A DNA stretch of 64,000 nucleotides, from positions 1 through 64,000 of the forward strand of contig JAOTXT010000001.1 of the NCBI GenBank assembly GCA_029862205.1, given 5' to 3'. The stretch is from Paracoccaceae bacterium (GTDB lineage Bacteria; Pseudomonadota; Alphaproteobacteria; Rhodobacterales; Rhodobacteraceae). A program made the position numbers and the translations under genes. This document shows positions 48,537 to 57,849 of the stretch, in pieces (the stretch's first letter is position 1; every line of letters begins with the position of its first letter). The notes below the pieces were generated by a model. It saw nothing but the letters and a program-made list of their open reading frames with translations. It did not search any database and was not told the origin of the DNA.

Positions 48537-50129
48537 TCAGAGGCCGAGGTCGCGGAAGACCGCCGGCAACTGCTCGGGGATGTCCTCGGCGATCAGGCCG
48601 GGGCCGAACTTGCGGGCGCATTCGACATGGAGCCAGGCGGCCGTCTCGGCAGCGGACATCGGACCAAAGCCCCGGGCGAGGAGGCCGGTGATCATGCCGG
48701 CCAGCACGTCGCCCGAGCCGGCCGTGGCAAGCCACGGCGCCGCGCGCTCGTAATGGGCCGAGTTGATGGCGGCCCTGCCATCCGGGTCCGCAATCACCGT
48801 GTCAGCGCCCTTCAGCAGGACGACGCAGCCCGCGCGCGCCGCCGCCTCGCGGGCGGCATCGACCTTGGAATAGGCGGGGCCTTCGTTCGCCGGTTCGTTC
48901 AGTTTCTCAGCGAGGTCCGGGAAGAGGCGGGCGAACTCGCCCATATGGGGGGTGAGGACGCATCCTACGTGCGTGCCAGCAAAGAGCTTCGTCGGGTCCT
49001 CGGCAAAGCTGGTCAGGGCGTCGGCGTCCAGTACGGTGCCTCGCTTCGCCGCCAGCGTCGCCGCGACCAGCCCCAGCGTGTGCGCCCCCACCCCGAGACC
49101 GGGGCCGAGACCGATGGCGTTGAAGCGCTCGTCCTTCAGAATCTCCGCCAAGGCATCCGCATCGGCCACTGGGCGCAACATGATGGCGTTGAGCTGGGCG
49201 GCGTTCTCGATGATGGCGGCGGGCGGCGGGCAGACGGTGACGAGACCAGCCCCGACCCGAAGTGCGGCCCGGGCGGCGAGGCGCGCGGCCCCGCCCTTGC
49301 CAACGCCGCCGGAGAGGATGATGGCGTGGCCGTGGGAGTATTTGTGATCGAACGCGGTTTTCCTGAGCTCGTCGCGCGTGAATGACGGCGACTGCAAGGC
49401 TAAATGAACGATATCGTCGTCGTTATCCTCGCCAGAGCGTCGCCTCATCCATTTCTCGAGGCCGATATCGATGACAACCAGTTTTTCGCGATACGGCGAC
49501 GTGTCCCCAAGAAAGTGGGCGAGCTTTGCCCGGTGGAATGTTACATGCAATTCGCCGTCAAAGACTTCACCATGCCCGATCCGACGGCCGCTGTCTGAGC
49601 AGACGCCAGAGCGAATATCCACACAAACGTTCCAGAACAGCGACGACACTCGCGCGCCGAACCAAATCCAATGGAGTGATTGAAGATCGTCGGCGAAGCC
49701 ACGTGCGAGGCCGGTACCGAAAATCGCATCTACCGACAAGTCATACTTTCTCAGCGAATGCAGCGCCCTTTCAAGGCGGTCCTGGTCTCTTGTCGCAGAC
49801 CAGATCTCCCCCATTTCCCGCCACCGCCGGGAGTTTTCCGCCGCGTCCGGCGGCAGTTTTTCTTCGTCGCCATAGAGGAAGACCTCGACCTCCCATCCGC
49901 GCTGCTTGAGCAGCCGCGCCACGACGAAGCCGTCGCCGCCATTGTTGCCGGGGCCGCAGAGGACGACCGCCCGATGCGGGGCTGTTGCCAGTTCCGGGCG
50001 CCACTCCAGGATCGCCTCGACCACGCCCCTGCCCGCGCGCTCCATCAGCTCCAGCCCGGTGACCTCGCCCGAGGCGATAGCGGCCTCTTCGATGGTGCGC
50101 ATCTGGGCGGCGGTCAGCAATTCGGTCAT
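48537..50129 (-). CDS. nnr: Bifunctional NAD(P)H-hydrate epimerase / ADP-dependent dehydratase
   Basis: Repairs hydrated NAD(P)H. The N-terminal half is the YjeF epimerase (AAQMRTIEEAAI, VLCGPGNNGGDGFVVARLL at about residues 56-74, TVTFHRAK-like HVTFHRAKLAHFLGD). The C-terminal half is the ADP-dependent dehydratase (HAIILSGGVGKGGAARLAARAAL, GLGPGLGV, VLTPHMGEFARLF, VLLKGADTVIADP, ATAGSGDVLAGMITGLLA). 530 aa. The middle, about 49400-49790, is visibly lower in GC than the rest, and the usual VDIPSG reads VDIRSG. Still a full open frame. Confidence 0.92.
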   Translation of the reverse strand: MTELLTAAQMRTIEEAAIASGEVTGLELMERAGRGVVEAILEWRPELATAPHRAVVLCGPGNNGGDGFVVARLLKQRGWEVEVFLYGDEEKLPPDAAENSRRWREMGEIWSATRDQDRLERALHSLRKYDLSVDAIFGTGLARGFADDLQSLHWIWFGARVSSLFWNVCVDIRSGVCSDSGRRIGHGEVFDGELHVTFHRAKLAHFLGDTSPYREKLVVIDIGLEKWMRRRSGEDNDDDIVHLALQSPSFTRDELRKTAFDHKYSHGHAIILSGGVGKGGAARLAARAALRVGAGLVTVCPPPAAIIENAAQLNAIMLRPVADADALAEILKDERFNAIGLGPGLGVGAHTLGLVAATLAAKRGTVLDADALTSFAEDPTKLFAGTHVGCVLTPHMGEFARLFPDLAEKLNEPANEGPAYSKVDAAREAAARAGCVVLLKGADTVIADPDGRAAINSAHYERAAPWLATAGSGDVLAGMITGLLARGFGPMSAAETAAWLHVECARKFGPGLIAEDIPEQLPAVFRDLGL

Positions 50130-50147
50130 GTGAGCCTCTCACGCACT

Positions 50148-50168
50148 GCCCCGGCCTTGAGCCGGGGC
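50148..50168. repeat. Palindromic repeat, family 2, copy near the NAD(P)HX repair gene
   Basis: GCCCCGGC-CTTGA-GCCGGGGC, a perfect 8-bp stem. It shares the CTTGA/TCAAG loop with the next copy at 50196-50216. Confidence 0.65.
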
Positions 50169-50195
50169 CTCGATGGTCATCTGAAACGCCCCGAG

Positions 50196-50216
50196 GTCCC
50201 GGATCAAGTCCGGGAC
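50196..50216. repeat. Palindromic repeat, family 2, copy upstream of glnB
   Basis: GTCCCGGA-TCAAG-TCCGGGAC, a perfect 8-bp stem with loop TCAAG. It lies 27 bp from the previous copy with the loop in the opposite sense, so the two form an inverted pair. Confidence 0.65.
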
Positions 50217-50253
50217 ATATGGACGGCGTAGTCTTCACTGCGCCGGCATCGTT

Positions 50254-50281
50254 TTGCTGATTATTTGCGCAATTGCATAAT
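50254..50281 (+). promoter_or_regulatory. Candidate glnB promoter
   Basis: TTGCTG (50254-50259) and CATAAT (50276-50281) with a 16-bp spacer inside the AT-rich part of the glnB leader, about 190 bp upstream of the gene. A sigma-70-like match by eye only. Confidence 0.35.
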
Positions 50282-50437
50282 ATTTGATCACACCAAATGT
50301 GCAGCGCGCATTCAATCGAGCACCATCCAAGAAATTTCCTCAACGAATCCAACGCTATCCAGAACTGGCACGGTCCCTGCAACGTCTATCCCGACACGCG
50401 CGCGCGGGCGGGGCGAAATCCCTCCGCGCCTTAATGA

Positions 50438-50806
<369 letters not shown>

Positions 50807-50816
50807 TCAGTTGGCC

Positions 50817-50903
50817 GCCACCCGCCCCGGCCTCCCCGCCCAACGACCAATTGTCCAGCAATAGCATGATTGGTGGTTGGGCGGGGAGGCCGGGGCGGGT
50901 GGC
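50817..50903. repeat. 35-bp near-perfect inverted repeat between glnB and glnA
   Basis: The left arm (50817-50851) and right arm (50869-50903) are reverse complements over 35 bp with a single mismatch and a 17-nt loop. The stem is about 75% GC (GCCACCCGCCCCGGCCTCCC at its base). It starts 11 bp after the glnB stop and ends 53 bp before the glnA start. There is no U-run, so it is not a classic terminator; an RNA-processing, attenuation or mRNA-stability element for differential glnB/glnA expression is likely. Confidence 0.9.
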
Positions 50904-50956
50904 AGCGCGCGCCGAGGCGCAAAGAAGAATTCAACAAACAAAGAAGGAATACCCCA

Positions 50957-52366
50957 ATGACCACAGCAGCCGATCTCGTCGCGCGGATCAAGGACGAGGA
51001 CATCGCCTATGTCGATCTGCGCTTCACTGACCCCAGGGGCAAGATGCAGCACGTCACCGCGATCTCCGACATCGTCGACGAAGACTGGTTCGAGGATGGC
51101 TGGATGTTCGACGGCTCGTCGATCGCCGGCTGGAAGTCGATCGACCAGTCCGACATGAAGCTGATGGTTGATTGCGACAGCGCACACATCGACCCGTTCT
51201 ACGCCGAGAAGACCCTGGCGGTCTTCTGCACCGTCTGCGAGCCGGATACCGGCGAAATGTACGACCGCGACCCGCGCGCGACCGCGATCAAGGCCGAGCA
51301 GTATCTTAAAGCCTCGGGCATCGGCGACACCTCGTATTGGGGCCCCGAGGCGGAGTTCTTCCTGTTCGACGACGTGCGCTTTCAGGTCGGCATCAACAAG
51401 GTCAGCCACGAAGTGGATGCCCAAGACGGCTCGTGGAATTCGGACACCGAATACGAGATGGGCAATATGGGTCACCGGCCGGGCGTCAAGGGCGGCTACT
51501 TCCCGGTGAACCCCACCGATGCGGGCCAGGACATTCGGTCGGAAATGCTCTCGACCATGAAGCGCATGGGCATGTCAGTCGACAAGCACCACCACGAGGT
51601 GGCGTCCTGCCAGCACGAGCTGGGCCTGATCTTCGGCACCCTGACCTCGCAGGCGGACAACCTGCAGAAGTACAAATACGTGATCCACAACGTGGCCCAC
51701 GCCTATGGGAAATCGGCCACCTTCATGCCGAAGCCGATCGCGGGCGACAACGGGACCGGCATGCATGTCAACCAGTCGATCTGGCGGGATGGCAAGCCGC
51801 TGTTCTCAGGCGATCAGTATGCGGATCTCTCGGACGAGGCGCTCTACTATATCGGCGGCGTTCTGAAGCACGCCAAGGCGCTGAACGCCTTCACCAACCC
51901 GGGCACCAACAGTTACAAGCGCCTGATCCCGGGCTTCGAGGCGCCGGTGCTGCTGGCCTATTCGGCGCGGAACCGCTCGGCTTCGGTGCGGATTCCCTGG
52001 GTCGAGAGCCCCAAGGCCAAGCGGATCGAGACCCGGTTCCCGGACCCCTCGGCAAACCCGTATCTGTGCTTCGCGGGGCTGCTGATGGCCGGGCTCGACG
52101 GGATCAAGAACAAGATCCATCCGGGCGAGGCCGCCGACAAGGACCTCTACGACCTGCCGCCGGAGGAGCTGGCTGGCATCCCGACCGTCTGCGGCTCGCT
52201 GCGCGAGGCGCTGGGGGCGCTGGAGGCCGATATGGACTTTCTGCTGGCGGGCGACGTCTTCACCCGCGACCAGATCGAGGGCTACATGGACCTCAAATGG
52301 GAAGAGGTCTACGCCTACGAACACACGCCGCACCCGGTCGAGTTTCAGATGTACTATTCCTGCTGA
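50957..52366 (+). CDS. glnA: Glutamine synthetase, type I
   Basis: Dodecameric enzyme making glutamine from glutamate, ammonia and ATP (469 aa). It shows [10 protein letters not shown] (early signature), the metal-site segments [13 protein letters not shown] and [14 protein letters not shown], the ATP region [20 protein letters not shown] (about residues 255-274), [20 protein letters not shown], and the adenylylation Tyr in [10 protein letters not shown] (about 395-404). So it is a GSI-beta enzyme regulated by adenylylation through GlnB/GlnE. AAGGAAT precedes the ATG at 50957. Confidence 0.98.
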   Translation: MTTAADLVARIKDEDIAYVDLRFTDPRGKMQHVTAISDIVDEDWFEDGWMFDGSSIAGWKSIDQSDMKLMVDCDSAHIDPFYAEKTLAVFCTVCEPDTGEMYDRDPRATAIKAEQYLKASGIGDTSYWGPEAEFFLFDDVRFQVGINKVSHEVDAQDGSWNSDTEYEMGNMGHRPGVKGGYFPVNPTDAGQDIRSEMLSTMKRMGMSVDKHHHEVASCQHELGLIFGTLTSQADNLQKYKYVIHNVAHAYGKSATFMPKPIAGDNGTGMHVNQSIWRDGKPLFSGDQYADLSDEALYYIGGVLKHAKALNAFTNPGTNSYKRLIPGFEAPVLLAYSARNRSASVRIPWVESPKAKRIETRFPDPSANPYLCFAGLLMAGLDGIKNKIHPGEAADKDLYDLPPEELAGIPTVCGSLREALGALEADMDFLLAGDVFTRDQIEGYMDLKWEEVYAYEHTPHPVEFQMYYSC

Positions 52367-52389
52367 GCGGGGAATTGAACTAAGTTCGG

Positions 52390-52421
52390 AAGGCGGGGCC
52401 CTGCCCCGCCTTTCGTCGTTT
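52390..52421 (+). terminator. Rho-independent terminator of glnA
   Basis: AAGGCGGGGCCCTGCCCCGCCTTT, a 9-10-bp GC stem followed by TTTCGTCGTTTT, 24 bp downstream of the glnA stop. Confidence 0.8.
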
Positions 52422-52432
52422 TGGGAAGGCCT

Positions 52433-52837
52433 ATGGAATTCGCCTGCGCTCCAGCCCCCTCGCTCGCCGATTTCGAGCGGATCGCAGAAGCGGTCTTCGC
52501 GAGCCTTCCCGAGGCATTCCGCGCGCCCTGCGGGAACCTGCTGATCCAGGTCTCCGATTTCGCCGACGAGGAGACCCTGGCGGCGATGGACATCGGAGAC
52601 CCGTTCGAACTGACCGGACTTTATGACGGCATCGCCCTGACCGAGCAGTCGGTGATGGATGTGCGCACCCAGCCCGACACGGTTTGGCTCTACCGGCGGC
52701 CGATCCTCAACGAATGGGCCGAGCGCGGCGACGTTGCGCTCGACCGGCTGATCACCCACGTGCTGGTCCACGAGATTGCCCACCATTTCGGTTATTCAGA
52801 CGAGGCGATCGCGGCGATCGACGATTGGCGGCTATGA
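52433..52837 (+). CDS. Metallopeptidase family (zincin-like) protein
   Basis: Small predicted zinc-dependent peptidase of the minimal zincin type (134 aa). The zinc motif HEIAHHFG (HExxHxxG, about residues 116-123) is near the C-terminus, preceded by VALDRLITHVLV. The N-terminal part contains FELTGLYDGIALTEQS and PDTVWLYRRPIL, typical of this group. No signal peptide, so probably cytosolic. Physiological substrate unknown. GGGAAGG precedes the ATG. Confidence 0.85.
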   Translation: MEFACAPAPSLADFERIAEAVFASLPEAFRAPCGNLLIQVSDFADEETLAAMDIGDPFELTGLYDGIALTEQSVMDVRTQPDTVWLYRRPILNEWAERGDVALDRLITHVLVHEIAHHFGYSDEAIAAIDDWRL

Positions 52838-52850
52838 CCCTGGGGCAGAT

Positions 52851-53675
52851 ATGACCAGCGATGACACCCCCGGCCTGACCGAGATGACCGAAGCGAACCG
52901 CGCTGCCTGGGACGCGTCCGAACCCCTGCACCGCGCTGGGCCGGATTGGCAGGCTCTGCTCGACCGAGCCAGGGCGGGCAAATTCTCGACTCTCGACGAA
53001 ACCCTGACCGAGACGCTGCTGGGGCTGTCGCCTGGCGGAAAGCGCGTGGTGCAGATCGGCTGCAACAACGGACGCGAATTGCTGTCGGTCGCCGCGCTGG
53101 GCGCGGTGCCGGCATTGGGGATCGACCATTCACGCGCTTTTCTCGATCAGGGGGAGGAACTTGCGGCAGCGGCGGGGGTATCGTGCCAGTTTCTTTGCGC
53201 GGACGTCTACGCTTTGCCGGAAGATACGCCTTCGGACTTCGACATCGCCCTGGTCACGATCGGAGTGCTGGGCTGGATGCCCGATCTGGCGCGGTTTCTT
53301 TCCGCCACGGCCGGACTCCTGGCGCCGGGGGGACGTCTGGTGATGTACGAGACGCATCCGTTCTTAGAGATGTTCGACCCCAGGGCAGAGGATCCTTTCT
53401 CGCCACGGACCTCTTATTTCGCGGAGGGGCCAGATATCGGCGACGAGGCGATCACTTATGACGGCCCGACCGAGGCAAAGGCGGGCGTCTCCTATTGGTT
53501 CGTGCATAGGATGGGGGATATCGTGACCGCCTGTGTCGAAGCGGGACTTGTGATCGACCATCTGAGCGAGCATCCGCATTCGAACCGCGAAGCCGATTTC
53601 GACGTCTATTGCGACCGCGATGCCCAATTACCGATGTGCTTCACCCTGGTTGCGACCAAGGCTGCGCGGCGATAG
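52851..53675 (+). CDS. SAM-dependent methyltransferase (class I)
   Basis: Class I Rossmann-fold methyltransferase (274 aa). SAM motif I is VVQIGCNNGRELLSVAALG (about residues 65-83), with an acidic motif II at ALGIDHSRAFL, and motif IV region FDIALVTIGVLGWMPDL, then LLAPGGRLVMYETHPFLEMF. Resembles widespread small-molecule methyltransferases; acceptor unknown. The start could also be the Met 11 codons downstream. It follows the metallopeptidase gene by 13 bp and precedes the P450 gene by 41 bp, so the three may be co-transcribed. Confidence 0.8.
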   Translation: MTSDDTPGLTEMTEANRAAWDASEPLHRAGPDWQALLDRARAGKFSTLDETLTETLLGLSPGGKRVVQIGCNNGRELLSVAALGAVPALGIDHSRAFLDQGEELAAAAGVSCQFLCADVYALPEDTPSDFDIALVTIGVLGWMPDLARFLSATAGLLAPGGRLVMYETHPFLEMFDPRAEDPFSPRTSYFAEGPDIGDEAITYDGPTEAKAGVSYWFVHRMGDIVTACVEAGLVIDHLSEHPHSNREADFDVYCDRDAQLPMCFTLVATKAARR

Positions 53676-53716
53676 GCGCGTTTGCTCTGCGGCGCCCCGG
53701 AACCTACCTTCAAGCC

Positions 53717-55066
53717 ATGAGCTTCATGCCCCCGAGAATCGATCCGCCGGTGCGCCCGCTCTCGCCTTTCGAGGCGATGCGCGCGGCGAAGAACAATGTG
53801 CTGGGGATCATACCGTCGCTGGCCTATGTGCAGCCCATGCTGTCGGGCCGGCTCGGCAGCCGTTGGCATATGGTGCAGGACCCCGGCGCGCTAAAGCGGA
53901 TCTTCTTGGACAATGTCGAGAATTATCCGAAATCTGAGATCATGCTGCGAATGCTGCGCCCGGCAGTGGGCGACAGTCTGTTCACGCTCGAGGGCGAAGC
54001 CTGGCGCTGGCAGCGGCGCGCAGTGGCTCCGGTCTTCGCGCAACGCAATGTGGTAGCCCTGGCACCGATGATGACCGCGACGGCCGAACGCGCAGTCGAG
54101 CGTTTGCGCGCGGCAGGCGAGGCTCCCGAGATACTCGGCGAAATGCTGTCCGCAACCTTCGACGTGATCTGCAATGTCGCCCTTTCAGGCCGCGACCACT
54201 TCGACGCCGAGACCTATTCGGCGGCGATCATCCGATACTTCGAGACCGTGGGCCGGGCCTCGGTGCTCGACTTTCTACATGTGCCCTATTGGTTTCCGCG
54301 CCCCGGCGCGATCTTGGGACAGAGTTCGGTCAAGACCATGCATGCCATGGTCGGCCAGGCGATCGAGGATCGGCGGCGGAACGGCCAAACGGGGGCCGAC
54401 GACCTGCTGGACTATATGCTCAAGGCCGAAGACCCCGAGACCGGACGGCGTATGTCGCCCCAGGATCTGGTCCATAATATGCAGTTCTTCATCGTCGCCG
54501 GCCATGACACGACGGCGTTGACCCTGGCTTGGGCGCTACTGCTGCTGGCCGGAGACCAAGACGCCCAGGGCCGTGCGCGGGCCGAGGCACAGTCGGTCCT
54601 GGGTGAATCGGCGGCCGGAGCAGAACATCTGGGCGACATGCCCTATGCCCGTCAGATCCTGGAGGAGACCCTGCGGCTTTATCCGCCGGTTGGATTGCTT
54701 GCGCGCAATGTGCGCGAACGCGACTTGTTGGCCGGGCGCGAAATTCTTCCGAATGACACACTCTTCCTGCCGCTTTATGCGCTGCATCGGCACCGGATGT
54801 GGTGGGACGACCCCGACCGGTTCGACCCGGACAACTTCGCACCCGAAAAGACATCGGCGCGCGACCGTTATCTTCACCTGCCGTTCGGTGCGGGACCGCG
54901 CATTTGTGTTGGCGCGAACTTCGCGATGATGCAGGCGCAAATCATCTTGGGCATGCTTCTGGCGCGGTTCCGCTTCCACCTCGCCGACGCCCCAATGCCG
55001 GTGCCCACGATGACAATGACCGTGCGGCCCGAGGGCGGCGTCAGCCTGAAAGTGGAAACTCTCTGA
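53717..55066 (+). CDS. Cytochrome P450
   Basis: Soluble haem monooxygenase (449 aa). I-helix oxygen motif FIVAGHDTTALTL (about residues 258-270), K-helix ExxR in ILEETLRLYPPVG, meander WDDPDRFDPDNFAPEK, and the haem-Cys loop LPFGAGPRICVGANFA (about 394-409). No fused reductase domain; a ferredoxin partner must be encoded elsewhere. Overall layout resembles bacterial relatives of the CYP4/CYP102 haem domain, so a fatty acid or terpenoid substrate is possible. Its stop directly abuts the stop of convergent bamE. Confidence 0.93.
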   Translation: MSFMPPRIDPPVRPLSPFEAMRAAKNNVLGIIPSLAYVQPMLSGRLGSRWHMVQDPGALKRIFLDNVENYPKSEIMLRMLRPAVGDSLFTLEGEAWRWQRRAVAPVFAQRNVVALAPMMTATAERAVERLRAAGEAPEILGEMLSATFDVICNVALSGRDHFDAETYSAAIIRYFETVGRASVLDFLHVPYWFPRPGAILGQSSVKTMHAMVGQAIEDRRRNGQTGADDLLDYMLKAEDPETGRRMSPQDLVHNMQFFIVAGHDTTALTLAWALLLLAGDQDAQGRARAEAQSVLGESAAGAEHLGDMPYARQILEETLRLYPPVGLLARNVRERDLLAGREILPNDTLFLPLYALHRHRMWWDDPDRFDPDNFAPEKTSARDRYLHLPFGAGPRICVGANFAMMQAQIILGMLLARFRFHLADAPMPVPTMTMTVRPEGGVSLKVETL

Positions 55067-55516
55067 TCACTCTGGGACCAGGTCTTCGCCGGTGATCTTA
55101 CCGATATTGCCGAGGATCTGCTGCAGAATCGTCAGCTGGCGGCCATGCGTTGGAGTCGTGCGGGTCTGCAAGTCGATGATCCGTCCGTCCTCGAAGCCAT
55201 AAGAGTTGACCGACGAGACCACGTCGTTCTCGTCGAATTCGACCGCCACGACGCGGCGGCTCACCACCTCTGGCTCGTAATACATGTAGTTCTTGACCTG
55301 ACTCGCTACGTAATACCAGCCGGTATCGCTGAAGACGCCGTTTGTGCCGGGACGGCCGATCTTGCGTCGAACCGATCCGCGGGTGTCCTCGCCAGCCTTG
55401 ATCTCGGCGATCAGCTCCTCATCGGGCGCATAGCCGTGGTTTTGCATAACCGGCGCGCAGGCAGCCATACCGAAGGCCAGCGTGATTGCGGTGAACATAC
55501 CCGTCAAACGCTTCAT
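55067..55516 (-). CDS. bamE: Outer membrane assembly lipoprotein BamE (SmpA/OmlA)
   Basis: Lipoprotein of the beta-barrel assembly machinery (149 aa). Signal peptide with lipobox MAAC (Cys at about residue 20). The SmpA/OmlA domain covers about 30-115: GEDTRGSVRRKIGRPGTNGVFSD, WYYVASQVKNYMYYEPEVVSRRVVAVEFDENDVV (split). The C-terminal extension QTRTTPTHGRQLTILQQILGNIGKI is typical of alphaproteobacterial members. Divergent from the yceD-like gene, the usual context. Confidence 0.93.
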   Translation of the reverse strand: MKRLTGMFTAITLAFGMAACAPVMQNHGYAPDEELIAEIKAGEDTRGSVRRKIGRPGTNGVFSDTGWYYVASQVKNYMYYEPEVVSRRVVAVEFDENDVVSSVNSYGFEDGRIIDLQTRTTPTHGRQLTILQQILGNIGKITGEDLVPE

Positions 55517-55676
55517 CGTTACGCTCCGTACGTGCCTGTCGCCAAACTGCGAGCCGATGTCGGTCCCGCCGGTTTCCCCTACCCCGCGATTGGTTTAAAT
55601 TCAAGCAATGGGCGGCGACATACCGTCCAGCCGTCTTTTTCGGCGTCCAAACCCGTCCGACCGAGGTTCGATCCTG

Positions 55677-56252
55677 ATGACCGCTGACACGCGCAAGAGC
55701 CAGGATATGCCGCCCGAGGCACCATTCCACCGGCCGATGCCAGTTTCGCAATTGCCGCGGGACCACGAAACCAAATTTCGGGTCGTGGCAGAGGCTGATG
55801 AGCTTTCGGCGCTGGCATCGTACCTGGACGTTGACCGAATCGACCGCCTGACCTTTGCCGGGTTCATTTCGCCGGAGGCCGACGATGTGTGGCGGATCCG
55901 CGGGCACTTGGTGGCGCGCATCGAGCAGGCCTGCGTAGTGACTTTGGCGCCCTTGAGCTTCCGTCACGACGCCCAGATCGAGCGTGTGTACGTGCCGGCT
56001 GATCAGGTGATCGACGGTTCGGAGATCCGCGTTCTGCACGACGAGGCCGATTTGCCCGATTCCTATGAAGACAGTCTCGATCCGGCCCAATTGGCGGTCG
56101 AAAGCCTGTCGCTGATGATCGACCCATATCCGCGGGCCGAGGGCGCGGAATTGTTGGAAACGCCCTCTTCTAGGAATGATAACTCGGACGCTGACCGGCC
56201 GTTTGCCGCCTTGGCGGCACTCAAGGCAGGCGAGGGGGACGAGGGCGCCTGA
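55677..56252 (+). CDS. YceD/DUF177 family protein
   Basis: Member of the YceD (DUF177) family (191 aa), which in other bacteria is linked to 23S rRNA maturation and usually lies upstream of rpmF. Conserved features: PMPVSQLPRDHETKFRVVAE, LTFAGFISPEADDVWRIRGHLVARIEQACVVTLAPL, including the Cys (ACVVTLAPL), and the acidic IDPYPRAEGAEL segment. The ATG at 55677 has GAGG about 9 nt upstream. Here a 231-bp gap separates it from rpmF. Confidence 0.88.
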   Translation: MTADTRKSQDMPPEAPFHRPMPVSQLPRDHETKFRVVAEADELSALASYLDVDRIDRLTFAGFISPEADDVWRIRGHLVARIEQACVVTLAPLSFRHDAQIERVYVPADQVIDGSEIRVLHDEADLPDSYEDSLDPAQLAVESLSLMIDPYPRAEGAELLETPSSRNDNSDADRPFAALAALKAGEGDEGA

Positions 56253-56483
56253 AGCTCGCGTGGATGCGCTAAGAGCGGGCGCCTGCGACGCTCTCGCGAA
56301 GACGCAGAAAACACTTGCCCCTTATTGCAAAAAGTTTATTTTCCGCCTCTCGTTTCCCCAGCGTGTTCGTCTGCTTTCCCGTCGATCGGCGGTGGTCTCC
56401 GGCGAGGGGCCTTGGGACAGGCGAACGGTTAGGTTTGAGCGCGTACCGCGGGGCGGCGCGCAGCGGTAATACAGAGGATTGAG

Positions 56484-56690
56484 ATGGCGGTCCAACAGAA
56501 CCGGAAAACCCGGTCCAAGCGGAACATGCGGCGCTCGCATGATGCGCTCGCGGCTGTGAGCAGCACCGAGTGCCCGAACTGCGGCGAGTTGAAGCTGCCG
56601 CACCACGTTTGCGGGGCCTGCGGGCATTACAGCGGCCGCGAGGTCGTCTCTCAGGTCGATGAGATCGATCTGGACGAGGACGTCGCGTAA
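56484..56690 (+). CDS. rpmF: 50S ribosomal protein L32
   Basis: Small ribosomal protein (68 aa) starting [20 protein letters not shown]. The Cys pair CPNCGELK (residues 34-41) with [11 protein letters not shown] forms the zinc-ribbon-like C4 set. GAGGA precedes the ATG. Followed by plsX and fabH, the classic rpmF-plsX-fabH order linking ribosome and lipid synthesis. Confidence 0.98.
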   Translation: MAVQQNRKTRSKRNMRRSHDALAAVSSTECPNCGELKLPHHVCGACGHYSGREVVSQVDEIDLDEDVA

Positions 56691-56778
56691 CCCCCGCGTC
56701 GTTATTTCCGGCGCGGCGCCTCGATGGGGTCTGGGCCGGTTCCGCCGGATTGGTTTGTCCGGCGCCGAGGATTGAGAC

Positions 56779-57849
56779 ATGAGCGGGAGCACCGTGATTT
56801 CCATCGATGCGATGGGTGGTGACCGGGGACCCGGCCCGATTCTCACCGGGATGTCTCATCTGGTTTCACAGAACCCCGACATCCGCTTCATCGTCCATGG
56901 TGACGACGCGAAGCTTGCCGAACTGCTGCGCAAGCGCCCCGACCTGGCCGCGAAATGCGAGGTTCGGCACGCGCCGGGTGTCGTCTTGATGTCCGAAAAA
57001 CCGTCGCGCGCGATCCGCGATGGACGCGACAGCTCGATGTGGAAGGCGCTCGAGACCGTGGCCAGCGGAGATGCCAAGGTGGCGATCTCGTCCGGTAATA
57101 CCGGCGCATTGATGGCCATGGCGATCCTGATCCTGCGGAAATCGCCCGGCATCGACCGTCCGGCCATAGCCGTCACCTGGCCATCGCGCGCGAAGCACGG
57201 GTACAACACTGTCCTGGACATGGGCGCCGATGTGCGCGCCGACCCGCGCAACCTTCTGCAATACGCGGTGATGGGCGCGGAATACGCTCATCTTAATTTC
57301 GGCATACCCCGCCCTCGGGTCGGTCTGCTGAACATGGGCACCGAACCGGGCAAGGGTCCGCAGGAGATCCAGGAGGCGGCGAAGCTGATCGAGGCGGCTG
57401 AGAGCGAGCGTTTCGAATTCGTGGGCTTCGTCGAGGGCACGGATCTCTCGAAGACCACGGCAGATGTCTTCGTCACCGACGGCTTTACTGGAAACGTGAC
57501 CCTGAAAGCGGCCGAGGGCACCGCGCTCTTTATCCGCGACGCTTTGCGAGATGCCTTCCGGCACAGCTTTTGGTCTCGCTTTGGCGCCCTCTTCGCCCTT
57601 ACTTCGCTCAGCCGGATGCGTCAGCGGATCGATCCGCGCCGGGCCAATGGCGGTGTATTCCTGGGCCTGAACGGCGCGGTCGTCAAAAGTCACGGCGGCG
57701 CAGATGCGGTCGGTTTCGCGTCCGCCGTCGAGCTGGCGGCAAAAATGGCCGAGACGGATTTTCCGCGCCGGGTAGCCGCGCAGCTTGCCAAGCTGGACGC
57801 AGATGGCGACACTCCTTTGGAAAACAAGGCGGGAGAACGGGGCGAATGA
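56779..57849 (+). CDS. plsX: Phosphate acyltransferase PlsX
   Basis: Makes acyl-phosphate from acyl-ACP for phospholipid synthesis; peripheral membrane enzyme (356 aa). Family segments: ISIDAMGGDRGP (residues 6-17), SSGNTGALMAMA, LNMGTEPGKGP, and VTDGFTGNVTLKAAEG. Length is normal. It lies 88 bp after rpmF, and its stop overlaps the fabH start (ATGA). Confidence 0.97.
   Translation: MSGSTVISIDAMGGDRGPGPILTGMSHLVSQNPDIRFIVHGDDAKLAELLRKRPDLAAKCEVRHAPGVVLMSEKPSRAIRDGRDSSMWKALETVASGDAKVAISSGNTGALMAMAILILRKSPGIDRPAIAVTWPSRAKHGYNTVLDMGADVRADPRNLLQYAVMGAEYAHLNFGIPRPRVGLLNMGTEPGKGPQEIQEAAKLIEAAESERFEFVGFVEGTDLSKTTADVFVTDGFTGNVTLKAAEGTALFIRDALRDAFRHSFWSRFGALFALTSLSRMRQRIDPRRANGGVFLGLNGAVVKSHGGADAVGFASAVELAAKMAETDFPRRVAAQLAKLDADGDTPLENKAGERGE

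Noticed and set aside
50285-50299. NtrC-type binding site upstream of glnB
   Set aside because: Only partial symmetry (CACACCAAATGTGCA); no clean consensus and no -24/-12 promoter was seen.
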